A stretch of 64,000 nt of DNA from Anaplasma capra (GTDB lineage: Bacteria > Pseudomonadota > Alphaproteobacteria > Rickettsiales > Anaplasmataceae): NCBI RefSeq assembly GCF_025628805.1, contig NZ_JAOTBG010000008.1, positions 1 to 64,000 on the forward strand, given 5' to 3'. This document shows positions 57,147-64,000 of this stretch, in pieces. The first letter of the stretch is position 1; the number at the start of each line of letters is the position of its first letter. The position numbers and the translations under genes are program-made. Below the pieces are notes generated by a model. The model was not told the DNA's origin, made no database searches, and saw only the letters and a program-made list of their open reading frames with translations.

Positions 57147-59780
57147 ATGAAGCTTAGTAGTGTCGTTGCGGAGCCCGGGCCCGGGTCAGCTTGGGTTTGC
57201 AGAGAGCGCGTGGTTAGTTGCGTTGCATTTTTTTGGGCGCTCTTTCAGCTGTTTATAGCATCTCCTATACCTTTCTGGCTTGCTTCTGAGTACGGGGTTA
57301 GCTCGTTGGTGCTTACAGGGTTCAAGGTCAGGGCTGTACACCTGTCCTTTGCATTACTTCTGCTATACCTTGTCATGCCCGCTGTGCGGGGTGGCGGCAA
57401 GGAGGGTGCTTCTCCCTTTGACTGGATTTTGTCACTTGTTGGTGCGAGCGCGGCTGCGTACATTCTCGTATTCTATGATAGCCTGTCTGTTAGGGTAGCG
57501 ATGCCTACCACTGTGGATATAGTTGTATCCACATTGGGTATTGTGCTTTTGTTAGAAGCCTCTAGAAGGGCTATAGGTTTTCCCATAGTTGTTGTGGCTT
57601 CGTCGTTCTTACTATACTCAGTTTTGGGGCCTTTCATGCCGGATGTGCTGGCGCACAAGGGACATGGGATTGCCTCCATATCCTCGCACGAATGGCTCTC
57701 ATCGGAGGGGGTTTTCGGCATTGCTCTTGGGGTGTCATGTAACTTCGTGTTTTTGTATGTACTCTTTGGCGCGCTTATGGACAAGGCAGGTGCCAGCGGA
57801 TTCTTTATGAGACTCTCATTTGCTCTGCTGCGGAACTCAGTCGGTGGCCCAGCAAAGGCGGCTGTGATTGCTTCTGGGTTTATGGGGATGATGTCCGGCT
57901 CGTCTGTTGCAAATACGATCACTATTGGCTCCTTTACCATTCCTCTGATGAAAAAAGTGGGGCTATCTCCGGAAAAGGCTGCTGCTATCGAGGTCTCTGC
58001 GGGCGTAAATGGGCAGATTACGCCGCCGGTTATGGGGGCAGCCGCATTTCTAATGGCGGAATTTTTGGCGTTGCCGTACTCCGATGTAGTGAAACACGCT
58101 TTGGTTCCCGCTATAATGGTCTATATAGGGCTGCTGGTGATTGTGCATTTGGAGGCATGCCGGCTGGATCATGTGCAGGGCACCACAATGCCTGGGAGGA
58201 GGGTGCTATCCAGGGCTGTTTCACTGCTGAAGTTTGCTATATGCGCGACTTCTGTCGCTTTGCTGTTTGGGCTGGCGCATGTTGTAATTAATGGGATACA
58301 CGTCGGCGGGTTTTACGTTCCGGGCGTTAAGGCGATCTTCAGTGGGAGCAGCATGTATTTTGTTGCGCTTATTCTAGCGATAATTTATGTCCTGCTACTG
58401 CTTTGTCGGGGGGATGAGGCCAGCGATAATGGCGGAGCTGATTCTAAGGGCTTGAACCTCTCCTTGGATGGCAATCTAAGTGCTTGGCACATCTTCAGGC
58501 AGGGAATGCACTGCTTTGTGCCCGTGTTCATACTTGTGTGGTCTTTGGTAGTAGAGCGGGTGTCTACATCCCTGGCATGTTTTTGGACTAATATGTTTTT
58601 GGTTTTCATGTTGCTTGCTGAGGGCGTTATATCATCACTGCGGGCACGCGATTTATCCGGCGTATTGCCGTCTGTATGCTCTGGAATAAGAAAAGTTCTG
58701 GGGGCAATGATCACAAGTTCAAAGAACATGCTGCCAGTTGCTGTGGCCACCGCTACTGCAGGTCTGGTTGTTGGCACTGTGGGGCTGACAGGTCTTGGCC
58801 TCAACATGGGTGCGTTTGTTGATGTGCTGGCCGAGGGCGGCATGTTTGTTGCTCTCCTCGTGACTGCACTTATATGCATAGTTCTCGGTATGGGTATGCC
58901 CACTACTGGGTGCTACATCGTAGTGTCAACGCTGGTTGTGCCCGTGCTTGGTGTGGTGGCGCACAAAAATGGATTGTCTGCTCCTCCTGTGGCACTACAC
59001 TTGTTTGTGTTTTACTTTGGCTTGATGGCTGATGTAACACCTCCGGTTGGCATAGCCTCCTATGCAGCTGCGGCCATAGCGTCGGCGAATTCATTCAAGA
59101 CAGGGGTGCAGTCATTTTTGTACAACATAAAGACCATGGTCATTCCGTTCATGTTTATGTTTGACAGCGACTTAATCCTGTATGACGTGGAAAGTGTGTG
59201 GGTGGCTGCTGCCAAGATCATGCTGGCTTTGGCTAGCGTTATCATACTATGTGCTGGGATGCAGGGGCATTTTGTCAGGCGCAACCGGGTGTATGAGTCT
59301 GTAGTCTTGGTTTGTGCCGGGCTCATGCTTATGATGCCGAACTATCTTGCTGGGTTGCTGATTAATGATCGTACCGAGCTGCCTTTGGCTGAGATTGGCA
59401 GCAGGGTTGTTACTCTTCAGAAGGGGGATTCAATTCTTGTAAACTATGAACGTGCTGCTGCTCGCTGTAAAGGGTGTAGCAACAAGGGGGAATATATAGT
59501 GGTGCCCATGCACGACAAGTTTGAGGGCAGTGTGTCTAAAATGATCAACGAAAAAGTCGGTATTGCTGTGAAATCGAGGTTGGTGGCCGGTAAGTTGCTA
59601 GTGTCTGATGTCAAGAGTAATGGGTATGTCTCTAACAACATGTGGAGAGGAGACTCCGTGACCGGACTGTCCATTTCGCACAAGAATAGCGGTGGGAACT
59701 ATGTCTTAGCACTGTCTATTGTGACGGTGATAGTGATCGCACTTGTGCAGGCTTATGACAACAGAAAGTTGCGGGTGTGA
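57147..59780 (+). CDS. Fused TRAP transporter permease (DctQM type) with DUF3394-like C-terminus
   Basis: About 877 residues with some 18-20 hydrophobic spans. The small (Q) and large (M) TRAP subunits are joined. The M part shows SGSSVANTITIGSFTIPLMKKVG (conserved GSSVAN... with Thr/Pro), VNGQITPPVMGAAAFLMAEFL, GMGMPTTGCYIV and ADVTPPVGIASYAAAAIA. The final ~190 residues match the DUF3394-type cytoplasmic or membrane-end extension and carry a CKGC pair. TRAP systems use a periplasmic binding protein; none is encoded nearby, so the substrate is unknown. ATG 57147 has GGAG only two bases upstream; ATG 57084/57087 cannot be excluded. The last base triplet overlaps cvpA (GTGA). Confidence 0.85.
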   Translation: MKLSSVVAEPGPGSAWVCRERVVSCVAFFWALFQLFIASPIPFWLASEYGVSSLVLTGFKVRAVHLSFALLLLYLVMPAVRGGGKEGASPFDWILSLVGASAAAYILVFYDSLSVRVAMPTTVDIVVSTLGIVLLLEASRRAIGFPIVVVASSFLLYSVLGPFMPDVLAHKGHGIASISSHEWLSSEGVFGIALGVSCNFVFLYVLFGALMDKAGASGFFMRLSFALLRNSVGGPAKAAVIASGFMGMMSGSSVANTITIGSFTIPLMKKVGLSPEKAAAIEVSAGVNGQITPPVMGAAAFLMAEFLALPYSDVVKHALVPAIMVYIGLLVIVHLEACRLDHVQGTTMPGRRVLSRAVSLLKFAICATSVALLFGLAHVVINGIHVGGFYVPGVKAIFSGSSMYFVALILAIIYVLLLLCRGDEASDNGGADSKGLNLSLDGNLSAWHIFRQGMHCFVPVFILVWSLVVERVSTSLACFWTNMFLVFMLLAEGVISSLRARDLSGVLPSVCSGIRKVLGAMITSSKNMLPVAVATATAGLVVGTVGLTGLGLNMGAFVDVLAEGGMFVALLVTALICIVLGMGMPTTGCYIVVSTLVVPVLGVVAHKNGLSAPPVALHLFVFYFGLMADVTPPVGIASYAAAAIASANSFKTGVQSFLYNIKTMVIPFMFMFDSDLILYDVESVWVAAAKIMLALASVIILCAGMQGHFVRRNRVYESVVLVCAGLMLMMPNYLAGLLINDRTELPLAEIGSRVVTLQKGDSILVNYERAAARCKGCSNKGEYIVVPMHDKFEGSVSKMINEKVGIAVKSRLVAGKLLVSDVKSNGYVSNNMWRGDSVTGLSISHKNSGGNYVLALSIVTVIVIALVQAYDNRKLRV

Positions 59781-60394
59781 GCGGGAAAGTTATGGTTTTA
59801 GACGCTGCTATAGCGCTTGTTGTACTACTCCTAACTGCGCTGGGGTTCGTCCGGGGGTTCATCAAAGAGGTGTTTGGCATTGCTGGCATTGTTGCTGCGG
59901 CGACCGTGACGACTAGTTATTGGGACTATTTCATTGAGGTGTACATGTCTAGAGTGCACTCAGAGGTTCTGGCCGGGATCCTTTCGGGTGTTACTGTGTT
60001 TGTTGGTGTGATGACCTGCGCGGTCTTGGTTAACGGCGTAATAGTGCGGCTGCTTTCCCCACTCAGGCATAACGCGCTGGACAAAGTTGCGGGATTGATT
60101 GTTGGTGTTACCAAGGGCTTAGTAGTTGCCTACTGCATGTTTTTTATCATGGAGATCTTCCTGTATGCGTTTGCTCCACAGCCTGCCGGGGAGAGTGATG
60201 CAGACGATGCGCAAGTGACGTTGCCCGCCTGGTTTGCTAACACGTATTCGTATAATTTTTTTTCTGCGGCGAGCACATATGTTGGGAGTGCAATACCAGA
60301 ACTTGCATACGACAAGATAGGTGTGGCTGCGCGTGAATTGCTCAGCAACAAGGGGCAAGGGGCTGACGAAGAGGATGAAGGAGAGGAGCCGTGA
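59777..60394 (+). CDS. CvpA family membrane protein
   Basis: A 205-residue protein with four hydrophobic helices and the CvpA/colicin V production signature: DAAIALVVLLLTALGFVRGFIKEVF at the N-terminus, then a central LDKVAGLIVGVTKG. A soluble acidic C-terminus (DEEDEGEEP end) follows. Named after its E. coli homologue; its role in alphaproteobacteria is unknown, with links to division and envelope integrity. GTG 59777 overlaps the TRAP stop by 4 bp, a firm sign of coupling. Confidence 0.85.
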   Translation: MSGKVMVLDAAIALVVLLLTALGFVRGFIKEVFGIAGIVAAATVTTSYWDYFIEVYMSRVHSEVLAGILSGVTVFVGVMTCAVLVNGVIVRLLSPLRHNALDKVAGLIVGVTKGLVVAYCMFFIMEIFLYAFAPQPAGESDADDAQVTLPAWFANTYSYNFFSAASTYVGSAIPELAYDKIGVAARELLSNKGQGADEEDEGEEP

Positions 60395-60400
60395 TATTTC

Positions 60401-60428
60401 TTGATTGTGCTTCGCCGTAGTATATAAT
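60401..60428 (+). promoter_or_regulatory. Sigma-70 promoter of rpsF-rpsR-rplI
   Basis: TTGATT (60401-60406), 16 bp, perfect TATAAT (60423-60428), 30 bp before the rpsF start. It is among the strongest promoters in the window, as expected for ribosomal genes. Confidence 0.7.
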
Positions 60429-60459
60429 ACGCCGGTAGGTTTTTCAGAGGGGGTTTTTG

Positions 60460-60789
60460 GTGCCTGTTTACGAGTTCGCTTTTATCGCGCAGCAGGGCCT
60501 TACTCAATACGAACTGGAGGGGCTTTCGAAAGGTTTGTCCGCACTGCTGGTCAAGATGGGTGCCGAGCTCGTTAAGTATGAGTACTGGGGGCTTCTGGAC
60601 TTTGCTTACAGCATAGCAAAGAATAACAAGGGGCACTACTGCATGATGTATATACGTGCCGATCCTGCTGCTATGGACGAGTTTCGACGCAGGATTAGGC
60701 TTAATGAGGATGTACTGAGGTTTTTGTGCTTAAAGGTGGACAAGGTCTGTGAGGGTAGGTCTGCCATGATGGGTTCTGATCAAGATTAA
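60460..60789 (+). CDS. rpsF: Ribosomal protein bS6
   Basis: A 109-residue bS6 starting [15 protein letters not shown], with the typical RNP-fold pattern and a central [26 protein letters not shown] 60460 follows AGAGGGGG; the TTG at 60457 is one codon upstream. It dimerises with bS18 (next gene) on the 30S platform. The stop is 10 bp before the chosen rpsR start. Confidence 0.95.
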   Translation: MPVYEFAFIAQQGLTQYELEGLSKGLSALLVKMGAELVKYEYWGLLDFAYSIAKNNKGHYCMMYIRADPAAMDEFRRRIRLNEDVLRFLCLKVDKVCEGRSAMMGSDQD

Positions 60790-60799
60790 GGAGGTGTCT

Positions 60800-61093
60800 G
60801 TGCTTCAAGGAGGTAGGAAAGAGGGTGCAAACAAGGGTGAGTCTTCAGGTGGCGCACATTCCCCGTTGGTGTATCTCAAGAGGCCCTATTTCAGGAAATC
60901 CAGGTCCTGCCCGCTGGCTCAATGTCCTGATGAGGATATAGACTACAAAAACAGGGCACTGCTCTCAAAGTTTGTTTCGGAGTATGGTCGGATATTGCCC
61001 AGCAGGATAACTTCGGTCTCTTCCAGGAAGCAAAAGCTCCTGGCGCGTGCCGTCAAGCGAGCGAGGTTCCTTGCTCTGTTGCCGTACTGCTGA
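60800..61093 (+). CDS. rpsR: Ribosomal protein bS18
   Basis: A 97-residue bS18, with a family core of [24 protein letters not shown] followed by [23 protein letters not shown] 60800 is chosen because the strong TAAGGAGG (60787-60794) sits five to six bases before it; GTG 60794, two codons earlier, overlaps that site and is less likely. The N-terminal ~20 residues form an extension relative to E. coli. Adjacent to rpsF and rplI in the usual order. Confidence 0.94.
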   Translation: MLQGGRKEGANKGESSGGAHSPLVYLKRPYFRKSRSCPLAQCPDEDIDYKNRALLSKFVSEYGRILPSRITSVSSRKQKLLARAVKRARFLALLPYC

Positions 61094-61115
61094 TTTTTGT
61101 TTTGAAGTTTTTTGA

Positions 61116-61775
61116 ATGTTATCGGTAATTCTAAAATCCAGCGTTAGAGGTCTTGGCAAGGCTGGTGAGATCGCCAAGGTCAGGCCGGGCTATGCGCGGT
61201 ATCTTTTGGCAGATGGCAAGGCAGTGCGCGCCACTGAAGACAACTTGGCGCTTTTGGAGCGCAAGCTTTCCCTGATCGAGGAAGAGAACAGTAAACGGTT
61301 GGCTGAAGCTAGGGGCGTTGCTGAAGCTTTGGCGTCTGAGTGCCTTGTTATGGTCAGGCAGTCTTCCGATGACGGTAAGCTTTTCGGATCTGTGACTGTT
61401 AGGGATGTGTCAAAGTTGCTGTGCGGTCTTGGATACGATGTTAGGCCAAGGGATGTGTTTTTCGGTGAGCTGATAAAGCGCACAGGAGAGTATGAAATAA
61501 GCGTAGAGTTGCATGCCGATTTGGTTGCTGTATTGAAGCTGAATGTGGTCAAGAATGAAGCTGAGGCTGAAAGGGTGAGGCTTGGAGTTGCCAGGAGTAA
61601 CCAGGCGGCGAATGTGGAAGAGAATGTGGCGACTGATGCACAGGTGGAGGAGACGGAGCAGCAGGCTGCTCCGGATACGGGAGTCGTTGATGAGCATGAT
61701 ACTGGTGACGCTAGCTATGTGGACAACAGCGCTGAGGGTGCCGGTGAGGACGATCCCTCACTTGGGGAGAGTTGA
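61116..61775 (+). CDS. rplI: Ribosomal protein bL9 with acidic C-terminal tail
   Basis: A 219-residue bL9. The N-terminal rRNA-binding domain (MLSVILKSSVRGLGKAGE... through the VKPGYARNYL-type loop, here VRPGYARYLL) and the long connecting helix (about 42-75) are normal, as is the C-terminal globular domain (to about 150). Usual bL9 ends near residue 150; here a tail of about 55 residues follows (165-219) with 17 Asp/Glu, one His and no Lys or Arg. Such a tail is not part of the family core and may be an Anaplasma-specific addition. Confidence 0.94.
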   Translation: MLSVILKSSVRGLGKAGEIAKVRPGYARYLLADGKAVRATEDNLALLERKLSLIEEENSKRLAEARGVAEALASECLVMVRQSSDDGKLFGSVTVRDVSKLLCGLGYDVRPRDVFFGELIKRTGEYEISVELHADLVAVLKLNVVKNEAEAERVRLGVARSNQAANVEENVATDAQVEETEQQAAPDTGVVDEHDTGDASYVDNSAEGAGEDDPSLGES

Positions 61776-61796
61776 CTGAATTTTTAGTGGGGGTTT

Positions 61797-63089
61797 ATGG
61801 TTGGGTACATTAGCGATGTTGATATAGGGGTTTGCGATGCCGAGGTTGCTGATGTCATATCGGCAGAATTCAAAAGGCAGAATACTTTGCTTCAGATGAT
61901 AGCATCGGAAAATTTTGTGAGTCGTGCTGTGCTGCAGGCTCAGGGTTCTATTCTTACCAACAAGTACGCGGAAGGGTATGCAGGTAGTAGGTATTACTGC
62001 GGATGCGAATTTGTAGATGTTGCGGAAAATCTGGCCGTTGAGCGTCTGTGCAGGCTTTTTGGGTGTAGGTTTGCGAATGTGCAGCCGCATTCCGGTTCTC
62101 AGGCCAACCAGCAGGTCTTCATGGCGCTTCTAAAGCCTGGTGATACGATTCTTGGCATGTCTCTTGATTGTGGCGGGCATTTGACCCACGGTGCGGCCCC
62201 TAATGTTTCTGGGCGGTGGTTTAACGCGGTGTCCTACGGCGTTGACAAAAACACTGGCCTTCTAGATATGGATGAGGTGGAGTCCCTTGCCTTGTCTTCC
62301 AAGCCCGCTTTGATAATCGCTGGGGCGTCTTCGTATCCAAGAAAAATAGATTTTGCGGCCTTCAGAGCGATAGCGGACAAAGTTGGTGCATACTTTCTAG
62401 CTGATATAGCGCACTACTCGGGCTTGATTGCTGCTGGATGTTATCCGTCTCCTTTCGGATATGCGCACGTTGTTACTTCCACCACGCACAAAACTCTGAG
62501 GGGTCCTAGGGGTGCTGTGATAATGACCGATGACGAAGAGATGCACAAAAAGATCAAATCTTCGGTATTTCCTGGTATGCAAGGTGGGCCGCTGATGCAC
62601 GTTATAGCCGCGAAGGCGGTAGCGTTCAAAGAGGCTTTGCACCCGGATTTCAGGCTGTATGCTCAGCAAGTGTTGGCTAATTCGCGCGCACTTGCCGGTG
62701 TTCTGTCTTCCGGGGGACTGAGTGTGGTTACCGGTGGAACCGATAGCCATCTGATAGTGCTAGATTTGAGGGAGAGGGGTGTAACGGGTAGGGATGCGTC
62801 TTCTTCCCTGGAGAGGGCTGGTATAGTGTGTAATAAGAACGCGGTTCCCTTCGACACGGCAAAGCCTTGGGTTACTTCCGGTATCAGGCTTGGTGCTGCT
62901 GCAGAAACTTCTCGTGGGCTTGGAGTTGCCGAGTTCGAAGAAATTGGGCGCCTGGTTATAAGGACTATCGATGCTTTATCTGCGGGTAAGGAGGATATGT
63001 CTGTGGTTGAAGCAGAGGTTAGGAGCGAGGTGAGCAATCTCGTGCGTAGCCTTCCCATGGAGGCGTTTCCCGCTCATGCAGTGTGCTAA
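61797..63089 (+). CDS. glyA: Serine hydroxymethyltransferase
   Basis: A 430-residue PLP enzyme that interconverts serine and glycine, supplying C1 units. PLP-binding Lys232 in [11 protein letters not shown], the N-terminal [20 protein letters not shown] and HSGSQAN motifs, and [11 protein letters not shown] are all clear. ATG 61797 follows AGTGGGGGTT. It follows the ribosomal genes after 21 bp, in the same run; cyaY follows 126 bp later. Confidence 0.97.
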   Translation: MVGYISDVDIGVCDAEVADVISAEFKRQNTLLQMIASENFVSRAVLQAQGSILTNKYAEGYAGSRYYCGCEFVDVAENLAVERLCRLFGCRFANVQPHSGSQANQQVFMALLKPGDTILGMSLDCGGHLTHGAAPNVSGRWFNAVSYGVDKNTGLLDMDEVESLALSSKPALIIAGASSYPRKIDFAAFRAIADKVGAYFLADIAHYSGLIAAGCYPSPFGYAHVVTSTTHKTLRGPRGAVIMTDDEEMHKKIKSSVFPGMQGGPLMHVIAAKAVAFKEALHPDFRLYAQQVLANSRALAGVLSSGGLSVVTGGTDSHLIVLDLRERGVTGRDASSSLERAGIVCNKNAVPFDTAKPWVTSGIRLGAAAETSRGLGVAEFEEIGRLVIRTIDALSAGKEDMSVVEAEVRSEVSNLVRSLPMEAFPAHAVC

Positions 63090-63215
63090 GCCCCTACTGC
63101 CACCGCATGGGTATTCGATAAGCGTGTTTCGCGGTAGTGACCTGCCGAGCGTGCTGTCTTCTGAGAATCAAGCGGATTCATGTGGGGTTTCTGTGGTTGA
63201 GGCGTGTTTTCCGTA

Positions 63216-63542
63216 ATGAGCAACGAATCTGTCCCTGATTTTGGGATTATAGCTAGGGAGACTTTGAGTGCTTTGCTATCCGCGATAGAGGCTGCAGATG
63301 AGGATGGGCGCATTGAATGTGACGTGGGCGATGGAGTTCTTGAGGCTAAGTACGGAGAAACCACCTATTTGATTAACTGGCACCCCCCCTCCTCTCAAAT
63401 ATGGGTTGCGTCTCCGATTAGTGGGTCGGTGCGTTTTTTGTACGATACAGACAGTAACTTGTGGTACAGTGAAAGGGGTGCGCAGGAGTTGTTTTCCTTC
63501 GTGAAACAAGATATGTGCGCAGCTTTTGATCTTCCGAAATAG
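63216..63542 (+). CDS. cyaY: Iron donor protein CyaY (frataxin)
   Basis: A 108-residue bacterial frataxin, which regulates Fe-S cluster assembly on IscU by binding iron and IscS. The acidic first helix (ETLSALLSAIEAADEDG) and the beta-sheet landmark INWHPPSSQIWVASPISGSVRF are typical. ATG 63216 is taken; the open frame extends to 63204. It lies near glyA and just before an ABC exporter gene (17 bp). Confidence 0.92.
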   Translation: MSNESVPDFGIIARETLSALLSAIEAADEDGRIECDVGDGVLEAKYGETTYLINWHPPSSQIWVASPISGSVRFLYDTDSNLWYSERGAQELFSFVKQDMCAAFDLPK

Positions 63543-63559
63543 TTAGAGTGGGTATCGCA

Positions 63560-64000
63560 ATGAGGGTTCTGCTTTCCTACATAAGGCCACATCTTTTGTA
63601 TTTTCTATTGTCGTATGTTGTGACGGTTACTTCTTCCCTTGCTATACTAGCCTTGGGACGTGGTATGCACGTACTGGTGGACTCAAGTCTGCTTGATACT
63701 GGGTCCAACATTAAACCCCTGCTCACTGTTTTATCCTTAATTGTGACTATGGCAGCGAGCTCGTTTTTGCGGATCTGGCTGTCAGGACGCGGGGCCGAGT
63801 TGGTGGTGCGTGATTTGCGGAAACGGCTGTACGGCAAGATTATAAATCTGTCCCAAAGCGTTCTGGAGAATACCAGCATTTCTATGCTAACGGGAAGACT
63901 TACCACTGACACGACTGTATTGCATACTATTCTAAGTGGTAGCATGCTGGTGATTTTGCGGAATATAACCGTTTTTGTGGGAAGTTTAGTCATGCTGATT
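63560..64000 (+). CDS. ABC exporter, N-terminal part (window end)
   Basis: Partial: 147 codons to the window edge. The visible residues form the first transmembrane helices of a type I ABC exporter (MRVLLSYIRPHLLYFLL start, then RGAELVVRDLRKRLYGKIINLS and the TGRLTTDTTVL typical of the intracellular loop). The MsbA-like half-transporter continues beyond the window; the ATP-binding domain cannot be seen here. Substrate is unknown; in relatives such proteins export lipids or peptides. Confidence 0.82.
   Translation, partial: MRVLLSYIRPHLLYFLLSYVVTVTSSLAILALGRGMHVLVDSSLLDTGSNIKPLLTVLSLIVTMAASSFLRIWLSGRGAELVVRDLRKRLYGKIINLSQSVLENTSISMLTGRLTTDTTVLHTILSGSMLVILRNITVFVGSLVMLI

Overview
The window reads as a stretch of an Anaplasma chromosome, most likely the A. 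marginale / A. centrale / A. ovis group. Three things point there. The proteins look like Anaplasmataceae proteins throughout. Base composition is near one half G+C by eye, unlike the AT-rich Ehrlichia. The 23S and 5S rRNA genes stand together with no 16S gene and no spacer tRNAs, the split rRNA arrangement known for this family. Nearly every gene is an intact single-copy core gene; I see no pseudogene, insertion sequence, prophage, CRISPR array, tRNA, or msp2/msp3-type surface-antigen cassette.

Layout. 0.2-5.5 kb: trcR (cell-cycle regulator, -), then rpmI-rplT-pheS, a pteridine-reductase-like SDR and glmU on +, and rpsP on -. 5.7-8.9 kb: an MHS-type MFS transporter, an AEC-type carrier, the complex I subunit NDUFS4, xseB and a possible small membrane protein. 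8.9-12.3 kb (-): alpha/beta hydrolase, pdhA, a lone VirB9 paralogue and trxA. 12.7-15.7 kb: 23S and 5S rRNA. 15.9-18.6 kb (-): rpmE-nadK-guaB. 18.8-21.9 kb (+): fabD-tmk-MFS. 21.9-28.4 kb: Tim44-like protein, secB, a DsbA-like oxidoreductase, M16 and M23 peptidases, and an NMO-like flavoprotein. 28.4-36.4 kb: ribE and mfd (-), then rnhA and a large AsmA-like protein (+). 36.5-39.4 kb: pyrH-frr-uppS-cdsA. 39.7-44.8 kb: purC, hisS, a Com1/ScsC-like DsbA, ctaA and panB. 44.9-48.3 kb (-): atypical SDR, dcd, murA, ccmA. 48.4-52.3 kb (+): a small hypothetical, cspA, ntrY, rnd. 52.3-56.9 kb (-): bolA-grxD-ligA and radA-ccmG. 57-64 kb (+): fused TRAP permease, cvpA, rpsF-rpsR-rplI, glyA, cyaY and the start of an ABC exporter.

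How the genes fit together. One theme is envelope building in an organism thought to lack LPS: glmU, murA and uppS (peptidoglycan precursors), cdsA and fabD (phospholipid), an AsmA-like protein, an M23 hydrolase and periplasmic disulfide chemistry. A second is aerobic respiration and Fe-S or haem handling: NDUFS4, ctaA, ccmA, ccmG, bolA-grxD, cyaY. A third is nucleotide and cofactor supply: guaB, pyrH, tmk, purC, dcd, nadK, ribE, panB. Regulation is sparse: TrcR, the kinase NtrY and one cold-shock protein.

Many promoters close to the sigma-70 consensus (TTGACA-like, 16-17 bp spacer, TATAAT-like) are readable. Several of them settle start codons well inside the longest open frames (pyrH, rnhA, ribE). 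I did not find an obviously new multi-gene system. The points most worth a second look are the 23S macrolide-site bases, the palindromic locus before fabD, possible CtrA-type boxes, a few small overlooked reading frames, and unusual residues or insertions in UppS, CspA, bL9 and the NMO-like protein.
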